DNA from: Bacillota bacterium
Lineage (GTDB): Bacteria > Bacillota > DSM-12270 > Thermacetogeniales > Thermacetogeniaceae
NCBI GenBank assembly: GCA_013177945.1
Contig: JABLXW010000001.1
Location: 62,001 to 126,000 of the forward strand
DNA: 64,000 nucleotides
Reading direction: 5' to 3'
In this document: piece by piece, positions 43,700 to 50,663 of the stretch
Layout of the letters: the number at the start of each line of letters is the position of its first letter
How positions within the stretch are numbered: the stretch's first letter is position 1
Made by a program: the position numbers and the translations under genes
Notes under the pieces: model-generated
The model's database searches: none
Told to the model about the DNA's origin: nothing
Seen by the model: the letters and a program-made list of their open reading frames with translations, nothing else

Positions 43700-43766
43700 A
43701 AGCAGACCACGGAGGTCTTGCGCCTCCCTGAAGGGAGGAGAAACTTTCGTGGTTTTTTGTTTTTTA
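43700..43766 (+). promoter_or_regulatory. tandem-hairpin attenuator, copy E
   Basis: Hairpin 1 AGACC-ACGGA-GGTCT (43704-43718); hairpin 2 CCTCCC-TGAA-GGGAGG (43723-43738); terminator ACCACGGAGG (43706-43715) with CTTTCGTGGT (43744-43753), then TTTTTTGTTTTTT. It precedes the DUF4198 gene. The surrounding gap 43540-43833 holds nothing else evident. Confidence 0.87.
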
Positions 43767-43833
43767 GAAATACGTGAGGCTTGCAAGAAAGGTCAGAATT
43801 TATGAAAACTAAAAGTCCTTAAGGGGGATTGAA

Positions 43834-44583
43834 ATGAAGTCCAGATCGCTTCGGGATACGACCCACCTCGTCATCCGGGGCCACGAGGGGTGGCTCGATG
43901 TAGGCCGCGTGCACTACCACCCCGGCGCTCCTGTCGAGGTCTTTTTCAAGTGGGGGCACAACATGAAGCCGGACGGGTTGTGCCAGAAAGAAAGGCTCCA
44001 GGCTTACCTGGTTGACCCTGAGGGAATCAAAGAAAACTTGAATCTCTACGATCACGACGATCTTTCCTACGCCCTTTCTTTCACTCCGGCAAAGGAGGGT
44101 TTCTATCAGGTCGTTGTGGAGCAGGACGGGATTGTAACGGTTACGGTCGACGGCAAATACCTGCTTTTGCCCAAAAAAGACTGCCAGTTTCCCCTGGAAG
44201 CCGCGGCCTTCACCCAGTATGCGCGGGCAATTATCCCGGTCGGCCACGACCTGGAAGGGGAGGTCAGGCCGGCAGGCAATGCCCTGGAGCTTGCGCCGCT
44301 GCTCTGGAAGACCTGGCGGGCCGGTGATCGTTTAAGGCTGCATGCTCTGTTCCGGGGCCAGCCTGTGGCAGGTGTGAAAATAACCTTCGTCGACGGGGAT
44401 TCGCCTGATGTGGGCGAACCTCTTGTAAAAGAAACGGGAGAAGACGGTCTCGTGGACTTTACGTTAAGTGAATCGGGTCGCTACCTGATCCTGGCAAGAT
44501 ACGTGGATGAAACCGACGCAAAAGAGGGGTACTACGACCAGCGGCGTTTTACCGCGACCCTCCCGCTCCTGGTGACCAGGTGA
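43834..44583 (+). CDS. DUF4198 (NikM-type) domain protein
   Basis: A 249-residue paralogue of the 7052 protein, sharing RDTTHLVIRGHEGWLDVG, FFKWGHNMKPDG, IIPVGHDLEGEV, GDRLRLHALFRGQPVAG and GRYLILARYVDE. Several histidines at the N-terminus and in HDLEG are candidate metal ligands. It also lacks a signal peptide. RBS AAGGGGG is before the ATG. It is the first gene after attenuator E, so it is probably controlled by that element, and a CooC-like nickel ATPase follows. Confidence 0.82.
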   Translation: MKSRSLRDTTHLVIRGHEGWLDVGRVHYHPGAPVEVFFKWGHNMKPDGLCQKERLQAYLVDPEGIKENLNLYDHDDLSYALSFTPAKEGFYQVVVEQDGIVTVTVDGKYLLLPKKDCQFPLEAAAFTQYARAIIPVGHDLEGEVRPAGNALELAPLLWKTWRAGDRLRLHALFRGQPVAGVKITFVDGDSPDVGEPLVKETGEDGLVDFTLSESGRYLILARYVDETDAKEGYYDQRRFTATLPLLVTR

Positions 44584-44604
44584 TCCAGGTGTAGAAAAAG
44601 AGTC

Positions 44605-44636
44605 TCCTGCCCGGGGAGCGCGCTCCCCGGGCAGGA
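44605..44636. repeat. 32-bp perfect palindrome
   Basis: TCCTGCCCGGGGAGCG followed by its exact reverse complement. It folds into a very stable GC-rich hairpin just after the DUF4198 gene, but no T-run follows. It could be an unusual terminator, an attachment or repeat element, or a protein site. Confidence 0.8.
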
Positions 44637-44712
44637 CGGAAAAGAGCCTTTGGGGAGCGGCCGGATTGTTGGGGGGGCTGTTCTGAGGGTGCCTGGACAT
44701 AAAACCGTACTC

Positions 44713-44748
44713 TTCTGATTTGGACAGTGTTTCTGATTTGGACAGTGT
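44713..44748 (+). repeat. 18-bp tandem repeat (2 copies)
   Basis: TTCTGATTTGGACAGTGT occurs twice head to tail, and a third partial unit (TTCTGA) follows. It lies between the palindrome and the CooC-like gene. Purpose unknown. Confidence 0.9.
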
Positions 44749-44802
44749 TTCTGAGGCACGCACAGGCTGGTTTAAAGATGATTCAAGGAGGGTTGGTTAA
44801 GG

Positions 44803-45591
44803 ATGCCTAAATTGCTTGTTGGCGGCCGGGGCGGCAGCGGGAAGAGCACACTGGTGACCCTGCTGGCGCGGCGGCTGGGAGAAAAGGAAAGGGTGCTGGT
44901 GGTGGATGCCGACGAATCGAATTTAGGATTGGGTACAATGTTAAATCTGCAGCCGCCGGAAAAGACGTTAATGGACCACCTGGGGGGCAAGCCGGCGGTA
45001 AGGGAGAAGTTGATGGCTGCCATCCGGGGTCAGGGCGATGAAGTTATTCAGCTTTTTGCCGAAAAAATCACTCTGGACAACCTGCCGGAGGAATGCATGT
45101 ACAGGGAGGGGCAGGTGGCCTGGATGCAAGTGGGCAAGATCGAGCATGTCATGGAGGGGTGCGCCTGCCCCATGGGTGCGCTGGCGCGGGCCTTCTTAAA
45201 CCACCTGGCGGTGGGAGACGGCGAATGGGTCCTGGTTGACACCGAGGCGGGGGTGGAGCACTTCGGACGGGGAGTCCTGGAAGGTGTGGATGCCGTGCTG
45301 ATGGTGGTGGATCCTTCCCACGATGCAGTCGTCCTGGCCGAGAAGGCTGCAAGCCTGGCCCGGGAAGCGAAAAAGGACTTCGGAGTGGCACTGAATAAGG
45401 TGGATGAGAAAACAGAGCCTGTTTTAAAAGAAATGCTGGCGGCGAAGGGCATCGAGATCAAGGGCGTTTTCCCTTATTCCCCGGCCATAGCCCGGGCAAG
45501 TCTGCTGGGGGGTCCTCTGGAAGGAGGCACCATGCAGGAAGAGGTAGACAGGCTGGTGAGCTGGATTGAAGAGATGTTGAAACGAAACTAG
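44803..45591 (+). CDS. CooC-like P-loop ATPase (nickel-insertion type)
   Basis: A 262-residue MinD/SIMIBI-class ATPase with P-loop GRGGSGKST (residues 8-16), the VLVVDADESN strand, DTEAGVEHFGRG switch region and a CACPMG motif near residue 125. The CxC in this position is characteristic of CooC proteins, which help put nickel into CO dehydrogenase. The P-loop has Arg where most deviant Walker A motifs have the signature Lys. RBS GGAGGGTTGG is upstream. It follows the DUF4198 gene and supports a nickel theme for this end of the block. Assignment to CODH maturation itself is family-based. Confidence 0.84.
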   Translation: MPKLLVGGRGGSGKSTLVTLLARRLGEKERVLVVDADESNLGLGTMLNLQPPEKTLMDHLGGKPAVREKLMAAIRGQGDEVIQLFAEKITLDNLPEECMYREGQVAWMQVGKIEHVMEGCACPMGALARAFLNHLAVGDGEWVLVDTEAGVEHFGRGVLEGVDAVLMVVDPSHDAVVLAEKAASLAREAKKDFGVALNKVDEKTEPVLKEMLAAKGIEIKGVFPYSPAIARASLLGGPLEGGTMQEEVDRLVSWIEEMLKRN

Positions 45592-45878
45592 CCATCACAC
45601 GAACTCGGCGACCGGGGATATGGTTTACCCGGCCGGTTTTTGCGGGCAGGTATGCAGATTACCGAGAAATGTTCCCGAGCAAAAAGGATGAAGCCCCTGC
45701 TTTTACTGGCGAACTGCCCAAGGAAAGCCAGGAATTTATCCCGGTATTAACTTGAGCGAAGAAGTGAGGGTGTCGGGAAAGGGGAACGTAGCGGGCCACA
45801 AGAAGCACTCGTATTGGCTGGAGCCAGGAAAGAACCCGGGCCCCAATGCTACTTGAAAGAGGTGGGTTTTGACCGGTC

Positions 45879-46739
45879 ATGTTGAGATTTCACGACTGCG
45901 CCCCCTGCCTGGTGAGGCAGGCTCTGGATGCGGCGCGGCTGGCCGCCACGGACGAACAGGTCCAAGAAAGAGTCCTCCGAAAAGTACTGGCAGCATTCGC
46001 AGAGGTCTCCTTTACGCAATACCCCGCCAGGCTCAGTTACCTGGCTCACAGCATTGTCAAGCGAGAAACCGGATGCTCAGACCCTTACCGGCCCCTGAAG
46101 CACTTTTTTAATAAAGCATCCCGCAGGCTGTACCCGCGCTTAAAAGAGATCGTCAGGACTTCCGAAAACAGCCTCGAGGCGGCAGTTAAAATAGCGATTG
46201 CCGGAAACATCATCGATTTTGCCATTCGGGATCTCGAGACGGTAAACAGAACAATCGAAGATACTCTGGAGAAGCCTTTCGCCATCAATCATTTTCGTGA
46301 ATTTCGAGAGGCCGTTGAGAAAGCAAAAAAGATTCTTTATATCGGAGACAATGCCGGAGAAACCTTCTTCGACCGGATTCTCATCGAAAAACTTCCGTTT
46401 GAAAAGCTCAGTTATGTTGTAAAAGGAGGCCCGATCATCAACGATGCCACAAAAGAGGATGCAATTTTTGCAGGTTTACCTGAACTGGTGGAGGTAGTTG
46501 ACACCGGTTCCGATACACCGGGCACCTTACTGGAAGCATGCTCACCAGAATTTCAGGAAAGGTTCCAACAGGCGGATCTGGTTATTGCAAAAGGGCAGGC
46601 GAACTACGAAACCCTTCAGTTTTGTGGAAAAGATATATTTTTCCTGCTCCGGGTGAAGTGCCCGATCATCGCCCGGGATACAGGCCGTCCAATAGGCAGC
46701 ATCGTTTTACAATATAAAAGGGCAGGCCAAACTTTTTGA
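45879..46739 (+). CDS. DUF89 (ARMT1-like) putative phosphatase
   Basis: A 286-residue protein of the DUF89 family (PF01937), metal-dependent damage-control phosphatases. Hallmarks: an N-terminal CAPCLVRQA cysteine pair, AGNIIDFAI, the catalytic-type GDNAGETFFDRIL and KGGPIINDATKEDA, then the VIAKGQANYE block. Members typically remove phosphate from damaged or side-product metabolites and need divalent metal, often cobalt or nickel in vitro. A GAGGTGGG site lies somewhat far upstream of the ATG, but a stop codon just before it excludes a longer start. The 287-base gap before it holds no recognisable gene. Confidence 0.85.
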   Translation: MLRFHDCAPCLVRQALDAARLAATDEQVQERVLRKVLAAFAEVSFTQYPARLSYLAHSIVKRETGCSDPYRPLKHFFNKASRRLYPRLKEIVRTSENSLEAAVKIAIAGNIIDFAIRDLETVNRTIEDTLEKPFAINHFREFREAVEKAKKILYIGDNAGETFFDRILIEKLPFEKLSYVVKGGPIINDATKEDAIFAGLPELVEVVDTGSDTPGTLLEACSPEFQERFQQADLVIAKGQANYETLQFCGKDIFFLLRVKCPIIARDTGRPIGSIVLQYKRAGQTF

Positions 46740-46751
46740 TTCTTTTGATAA

Positions 46752-46788
46752 AAAAAGAGAGGGTTTTCTCTAAAGACCCTCTTTTTCG
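46752..46788. terminator. bidirectional terminator between convergent genes
   Basis: AGAGGGT (46758-46764) pairs with ACCCTCT (46776-46782); flanking A-run and T-run extend the stem and supply T-tails in both directions. It serves the DUF89 gene and the oppositely oriented gene at 46804. Confidence 0.85.
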
Positions 46789-46803
46789 CTTTTTTATAAA
46801 GGG

Positions 46804-47169
46804 CTACATTAATGTCAGGAAGATGGTGTCACCATCTTTAAAGGCTCGTACCAGCTCGCAGTGGCGCAGGATTGCAAACTGCTTCTCGAGGTCTTCCCAG
46901 GGCATCCCTATATAAGTTGCCAGCTCATCGCGGGTTGCCTTTCCTTTTTCTTTCAAGTAGTCGTAAATCTTTCTCTGTAAGGGAGTAAGCCCCTCGGCTC
47001 CCTTAAGCCCCTGCAACTCCCGGCTCGCCCTGGCAGCCGAAACTGCGCCCGGGTCGCAGGGTTGAGGGCGGGTTAAAGCCGCAATATAGCAGTCCTCGCA
47101 GAGCTTTCGCCCTAAATGCTCGTGGATTTCGATTTCAGGAACATCTGCCTGGCATTTGTCGCAGCGCAC
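46804..47169 (-). CDS. zinc-ribbon plus winged-helix protein
   Basis: A 121-residue protein. The N-terminus has CDKCQ and CEDC, a likely zinc ribbon; the C-terminal 70 residues look like a winged helix (LTPLQRKIYDYLKEKGKATRDELATYIG). The GTG start at 47169 is preceded by AAGGAGGC at 8 bases; a longer frame upstream would overlap the selenoprotein gene and is rejected. It lies 14 bases downstream of that gene on the same strand, so the two are co-transcribed. It may be a redox- or metal-sensing regulator; function not known. Confidence 0.78.
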   Translation of the reverse strand: MRCDKCQADVPEIEIHEHLGRKLCEDCYIAALTRPQPCDPGAVSAARASRELQGLKGAEGLTPLQRKIYDYLKEKGKATRDELATYIGMPWEDLEKQFAILRHCELVRAFKDGDTIFLTLM

Positions 47170-47183
47170 CTGAAAAGCCTCCT

Positions 47184-47540
47184 TTATTCTTCTTGATCTA
47201 AGGCACCAAGATCCTTCAAAGCTTTTACCACATAAGATGTGTAAGCGATGGATGGCCCTCCCCCCATCATTACGGCCACACCGCATGCCTCAAGAATTTC
47301 TTCGGTCGTTGCACCCTCCCCGAGGGCGCGCTTAACATGGCTGGCGATTCACGGCTGGCAGCGGATTGCAACTGCTACGGCTACCGCGATCAGTTCCTTG
47401 AACTTTGGCGCTAGAATTCTTTCTTTCATAACTGACTGGGCAAGGGCATGAAAGTTCTCCAGTACACCGGGAAGATGCCGCGCCATTTGAGCCTGCCCCT
47501 CTTGGAGTTGGTTCAGAAGGGCTTGTGTTTCATTGAGCAC
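47184..47540 (-). CDS. AhpD-like (carboxymuconolactone decarboxylase family) selenoprotein with in-frame TGA
   Basis: The gene encodes 118 residues if TGA at 47351-47349 is read as selenocysteine (residue 64). Before the TGA: LPGVLENFHALAQSVMKER, then KELIAVAVAVAIRCQP. After it, in the same frame: IASHVKRALGEGATTEEILEACG, then VMMGGGPSIAYTSYVVKAL to a TAA. The TGA replaces the second cysteine of the family CxxC, giving CQPU followed by IxxH, as in peroxidase-type AhpD. A stem-loop starting 19 bases after the TGA resembles a bacterial SECIS. GTG 47540 follows AAAGGGGGTG. Likely a thiol/selenol peroxidase or disulfide-handling enzyme under PadR control. A nonsense mutation is the alternative. 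Confidence 0.82.
47311..47329 (-). promoter_or_regulatory. SECIS-like stem-loop
   Basis: In the mRNA the sequence GCGCCCUC-GGG-GAGGGUGC forms an 8-bp stem (one G-U pair) with a GGG loop, starting 19 bases after the in-frame UGA. Position and guanine-bearing loop fit a bacterial selenocysteine insertion element within the coding region. Confidence 0.65.
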
Positions 47541-47602
47541 CGGCTCACCCCCTTTCCTGCGGAAGATTTTGCTTCGAGTACCCTTCTCAAGGCATTTTAC
47601 CT

Positions 47603-47623
47603 ATATATGTTGGCAACATATAT
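47603..47623. promoter_or_regulatory. palindromic operator, probable PadR site
   Basis: ATATATGTTG, a single G, then CAACATATAT form a perfect 10+10 palindrome containing ATGT and ACAT half sites, the pattern recognised by PadR-family repressors. It lies between the divergent selenoprotein operon and the PadR gene and could control both. Confidence 0.75.
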
Positions 47624-47745
47624 TATAATCCAAACCTTTCGTCAGGGTCAAGCGGTTTTCGGTGCTCAGAACTATTTTCAAAAGGGTCTGCTGGGTGTTA
47701 AGATATTAAGACGGAGAAAAGCTGAATTAAATGGAGGGGGCGGCA

Positions 47746-48150
47746 GTGTTCCACGGTGGCTACCCTGATGATACAGATTTTAAAGAACATGATGAAGCCT
47801 GGCGGTGCCCCGGGGGCCCTTTAAAAAAATTCATCCAGCCCTGTTTACTTCTCCTGCTGCGGCAAAAACCGGCTTATGGATACGAACTTATAGAAAATTT
47901 AACGGGATTCGGATTGATGCAAACACCCGACCCTGGCGCAGTTTACCGCAACCTGCGCCGGATGGAAGAAGATGGCCTGGTTCAATCGCACTGGGATACA
48001 TCTGGTACAGGGCCACCCCGCCGCTTTTATAAACTAACTGGCGAAGGGGAAGATGTTCTTCGCGCCTGGGTGCTAACAATTAAGAAAAACAAAGAACTGC
48101 TTGAGGAATTCCTTCAGCGGTACTGTGAAATCACCGGGGAGGAATTATAA
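47746..48150 (+). CDS. PadR-family transcriptional regulator
   Basis: A 134-residue regulator with the PadR winged helix: CLLLLLRQKPAYGYELIENL, then PGAVYRNLRRMEEDGLVQSHW and RRFYKLTGEGEDVLRAW. GTG 47746 follows GGAGGGGG; the ATG 15 bases upstream overlaps that site. It is divergent from the selenoprotein operon, with an ATGT/ACAT palindrome between them, so it probably represses both until an inducer appears. Confidence 0.88.
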   Translation: MFHGGYPDDTDFKEHDEAWRCPGGPLKKFIQPCLLLLLRQKPAYGYELIENLTGFGLMQTPDPGAVYRNLRRMEEDGLVQSHWDTSGTGPPRRFYKLTGEGEDVLRAWVLTIKKNKELLEEFLQRYCEITGEEL

Positions 48151-48188
48151 AAGCAAGGTTTTCGGGGAGAGGCAGGAGCAGATTGAGG

Positions 48189-48443
48189 ATGTGCCATGAT
48201 TTTGAGCAGATGAGCAGCGAAGAGTTAAAAAAGGAACTGAACCGTCTCTATGAAGAGCAGTCTGACCTTGAGCGGGAGCGAAGTTTTGTCTTATGCAAAA
48301 CACCTGTACACATACCGGACGGTGTGCGAAAAAGACTGGACCAGGAGCTTGATGACTTAAAAAGAAAAATTGAATTAATCGAAGCCGTTCTCAAAAGACG
48401 AGGCTACGGCCCCGATTTTCTGCGAAAGCATTTAACTAAATAA
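48189..48443 (+). CDS. small coiled-coil hypothetical protein
   Basis: An 84-residue, highly charged, helical protein (SEELKKELNRLYEEQSDLE, then LDDLKRKIELIEAVLKRRG). ATG 48189 is about 10 bases after AGGAG; TTG 48183 is an alternative. It follows the PadR gene by 38 bases and could be co-transcribed. No family recognised. Confidence 0.65.
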   Translation: MCHDFEQMSSEELKKELNRLYEEQSDLERERSFVLCKTPVHIPDGVRKRLDQELDDLKRKIELIEAVLKRRGYGPDFLRKHLTK

Positions 48444-48515
48444 TTGTTCAAATTAATTAACATTTGTTTAATTTTTCCTTAATGGAAAGGAGTTATCAGA
48501 GGATCAGAGGGATAG

Positions 48516-48550
48516 AAAAAGCCATGAGGGTAATCCTCATGGCGCTTTTT
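48516..48550. terminator. bidirectional terminator
   Basis: GCCATGAGG (48521-48529) pairs with CCTCATGGC (48535-48543) around a 5-base loop; AAAAA before and GCTTTTT after give T-tails in both directions. Confidence 0.85.
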
Positions 48551-48619
48551 GCGCCGCCATTGAGACGCTCGCAGAGCGAACTCAATGACGGTGGGAGAGG
48601 AGAAACTGGAGGAAGAGCT

Positions 48620-48693
48620 CATGGGGGAGGGTTTTCTGTAACCTCTGCACCAACAGAAGCCACGTTGCCTGGTTCGGGGTCCCCCTCCCCATG
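48620..48693. other. 74-base structured inverted repeat of unknown role
   Basis: CATGGGGGAGGG pairs (with one bulge) with CCCTCCCCATG, enclosing an inner hairpin with TTCTGT and ACAGAA arms. It lies between the terminator at 48516 and the 3' end of nrdJ, with no coding frame. It could be a small RNA or a nrdJ 3' structure. No known RNA family was recognised. Confidence 0.55.
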
Positions 48694-48768
48694 AAGACCC
48701 TTTGCCATTACCTATTCTGTACAATTACAACGAATTTATACATTTTTTCTTGTGGTAATTTATACCAT

Positions 48769-50517
48769 TTAACTGGGATCTTCGCAACCGGTGCAAATCC
48801 ACCGCGAAGAACAGGATAGGGAGGGTTTCTCTCCTAAATCTCCTAAAGTAATAACTCCAGGTTTACTCCCTGCCCGAAAAACTGTAATGCCTTTCAGCCT
48901 CCCCGTGAAAGCTCTTTTGTAGATGAAATCTAAATCCTCCACGGTGCTTGTTAGGGGAAGATTGATCGTTTTGGAAATCGCATTATCAACCTCCTGCTGG
49001 AGTTCGATCTGCATTGCCAGATGATCTTCTGGAGCAATTTCGTAAGCCCCTTTAAATAATTTTTGAAGCTGATCCGGGATTCCGGCCACTCCCTGACAGG
49101 AGCCCTTGGCAGCAACTTCATCTAAAGCCCTTTCCGGAACTCGATGCTGGTTGCAGAAATGGCGAAAAAGACTTGAAAAAACGGGGATTGTTCCTGCTTC
49201 CGTCTCTTTGCGGTAGGCAACTGCAAAAATCGGCTCGATTCCGTACCCTTCGGTGCCGGCAAGAAGGGTAATGGTTCCGGTAGGGGCGATGGTGATGCAG
49301 GAGGCGTTTCGCATGGGCTGTGTTGGATAAAAGATTGAGTCTTTCCACTGGGGAAAACACCCCTTTTCCCGCGCCAGTTGAGCTGAATAGCGGTATGCGG
49401 TCAGGCGGATGTGGCGGAGCACCTCCCTTGCCTTTTGGCGCCCTTCATGGCTGTCATACGGAAGCCGGAGCCGGATCAACAGATCGTGCAACCCCAAGAC
49501 GCCAAGACCAACCTTTCTCGTGGCGCGGGACTTTTCCCCGATAAAAGCAAGCGGATACTGGGCGACATCAATCAGGTTATCGAGAAAGCGCAGGGCGACC
49601 TCTGTGATTGCGGCCAGTTCTTCCCAATTTATTTTTGCGATCCCCTTTTCGGCCGTCACTATTTGGGCAAGGTTGATGGAACCCAGCAGGCAGCTTTCTC
49701 CCGGTGAGAGAGGCTGTTCACCGCATGGATTGGTGGCGTTTAAAAGATTTCCCGGCACCGGATTCGCCTCTTGAAGCCGGTCAAGAAAAATTAAACCTGG
49801 ATCTCCACACGCCCAGGCGGCATTGACAATCGCCTCCCATAAATCTCGGGCTTTTACGGTTCTCCTTGTTTCCCCCCTAAACTTGAGGCTCCATTCTCCT
49901 TGGTTAAATACGGCCTCCATAAAGGAATCAGTGATTCCCACAGAAAGGTTAAAATTTTCTAAGCCGCCTTCCTTTTTGGCATTGATAAAATCAAAAATTT
50001 CGGGGTGATCCACGTTGAGAATTCCCATGAAGGCGCCTCTCCGGATGCCCCCTTGTTTTACCATTGCAGCCGAGGCGTCGTAGAGCCTGATCAACTCTAC
50101 AACGCCGCTTGCCCTTCCTTTTGTGGAACGAATAAAATCTCCACGCGGCCGGATAGAACTGAAATTAAAGCCAACCCCTCCTCCCCATTTACAGACAAGG
50201 GCAGTTTGCTTCAAGGTTTCATACATGGACTCGAGGGAGTCCTCCACTGCCAGAACAAAACAGGCGCTCGGCTGCCAGGGCCGCTCCGGTTTTCCCACGT
50301 TGGCCCAGATGGGGGTGCTTGGGATAAATTTTTTCTGGTCGATGATCGCGGCGAACTTTTCTGCCCAAGAAGCCCGCTGAAGCGGTTTTTCGGCAAGTGC
50401 TGCCGCATTTGCTATCCTCCAAACGGCCTCTGCAGGGCTTTCGATCACTTTTCCGGTATCGTCTTTTTGGGCGTAACGACTTCGAAAAACGGCCCAGCCT
50501 GCCTCTGTAAGTTCCAT
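48769..50517 (-). CDS. nrdJ: adenosylcobalamin-dependent (class II) ribonucleotide reductase, compact form
   Basis: A 582-residue enzyme that makes deoxyribonucleotides using adenosylcobalamin. The active-site loop NPCGEQPL carries the catalytic Cys and Glu; ACFVLAVEDSLESMYE and WGGGVGFNFS are conserved RNR strands, and a C-terminal CxxC-type pair (CTGC) is the likely reducing site. It has no N-terminal ATP-cone, so allosteric overall-activity control is probably absent; many NrdJ proteins are 700 residues or more. RBS AAAGGGGAGC precedes the ATG. It links this organism's DNA synthesis to cobalamin supply, which fits the cobalt/nickel block nearby. Confidence 0.93.
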   Translation of the reverse strand: MELTEAGWAVFRSRYAQKDDTGKVIESPAEAVWRIANAAALAEKPLQRASWAEKFAAIIDQKKFIPSTPIWANVGKPERPWQPSACFVLAVEDSLESMYETLKQTALVCKWGGGVGFNFSSIRPRGDFIRSTKGRASGVVELIRLYDASAAMVKQGGIRRGAFMGILNVDHPEIFDFINAKKEGGLENFNLSVGITDSFMEAVFNQGEWSLKFRGETRRTVKARDLWEAIVNAAWACGDPGLIFLDRLQEANPVPGNLLNATNPCGEQPLSPGESCLLGSINLAQIVTAEKGIAKINWEELAAITEVALRFLDNLIDVAQYPLAFIGEKSRATRKVGLGVLGLHDLLIRLRLPYDSHEGRQKAREVLRHIRLTAYRYSAQLAREKGCFPQWKDSIFYPTQPMRNASCITIAPTGTITLLAGTEGYGIEPIFAVAYRKETEAGTIPVFSSLFRHFCNQHRVPERALDEVAAKGSCQGVAGIPDQLQKLFKGAYEIAPEDHLAMQIELQQEVDNAISKTINLPLTSTVEDLDFIYKRAFTGRLKGITVFRAGSKPGVITLGDLGEKPSLSCSSRWICTGCEDPS

Positions 50518-50631
50518 GCAAGATGCTCCCCTTTCGAACCCTTTGCTTTGACTAAAAAAAGGGTTTCTCTCCTTCTGGTTTAATATTAATAAGCAAATCC
50601 TTTTTAGGGAAGTGTTTTCCTGGTTATTTAA

Positions 50632-50640
50632 TGCTATAAT
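50632..50640 (+). promoter_or_regulatory. extended -10 promoter for rsmD
   Basis: TGCTATAAT is a good extended -10 about 25 bases before the rsmD start; the -35 region is poor. Confidence 0.5.
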
Positions 50641-50663
50641 TTCTTTCAGGATTACAATCTGGG

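Noticed and set aside
13036-43766. Five similar repeat elements as a CRISPR or insertion-sequence signature
   Set aside because: They are separated by roughly 5-10 kb, have different stem sequences with compensatory changes, no spacers, and all end in T-runs before genes; they are RNA attenuators, not arrays or transposon ends.
45592-45878. A possible small gene or remnant before DUF89
   Set aside because: Short frames exist but none has a ribosome binding site or resembles any family; the sequence is left unassigned.
47349-47540. A 63-residue protein ending at TGA
   Set aside because: The family domain continues in frame beyond the TGA to a normal TAA, with Cys expected at the TGA position and a SECIS-like stem following.
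48620-48693. SRP RNA, tRNA-Sec or tmRNA
   Set aside because: Neither the conserved SRP apical loop, nor a tRNA cloverleaf with a T-loop in register, nor a tag frame is present.
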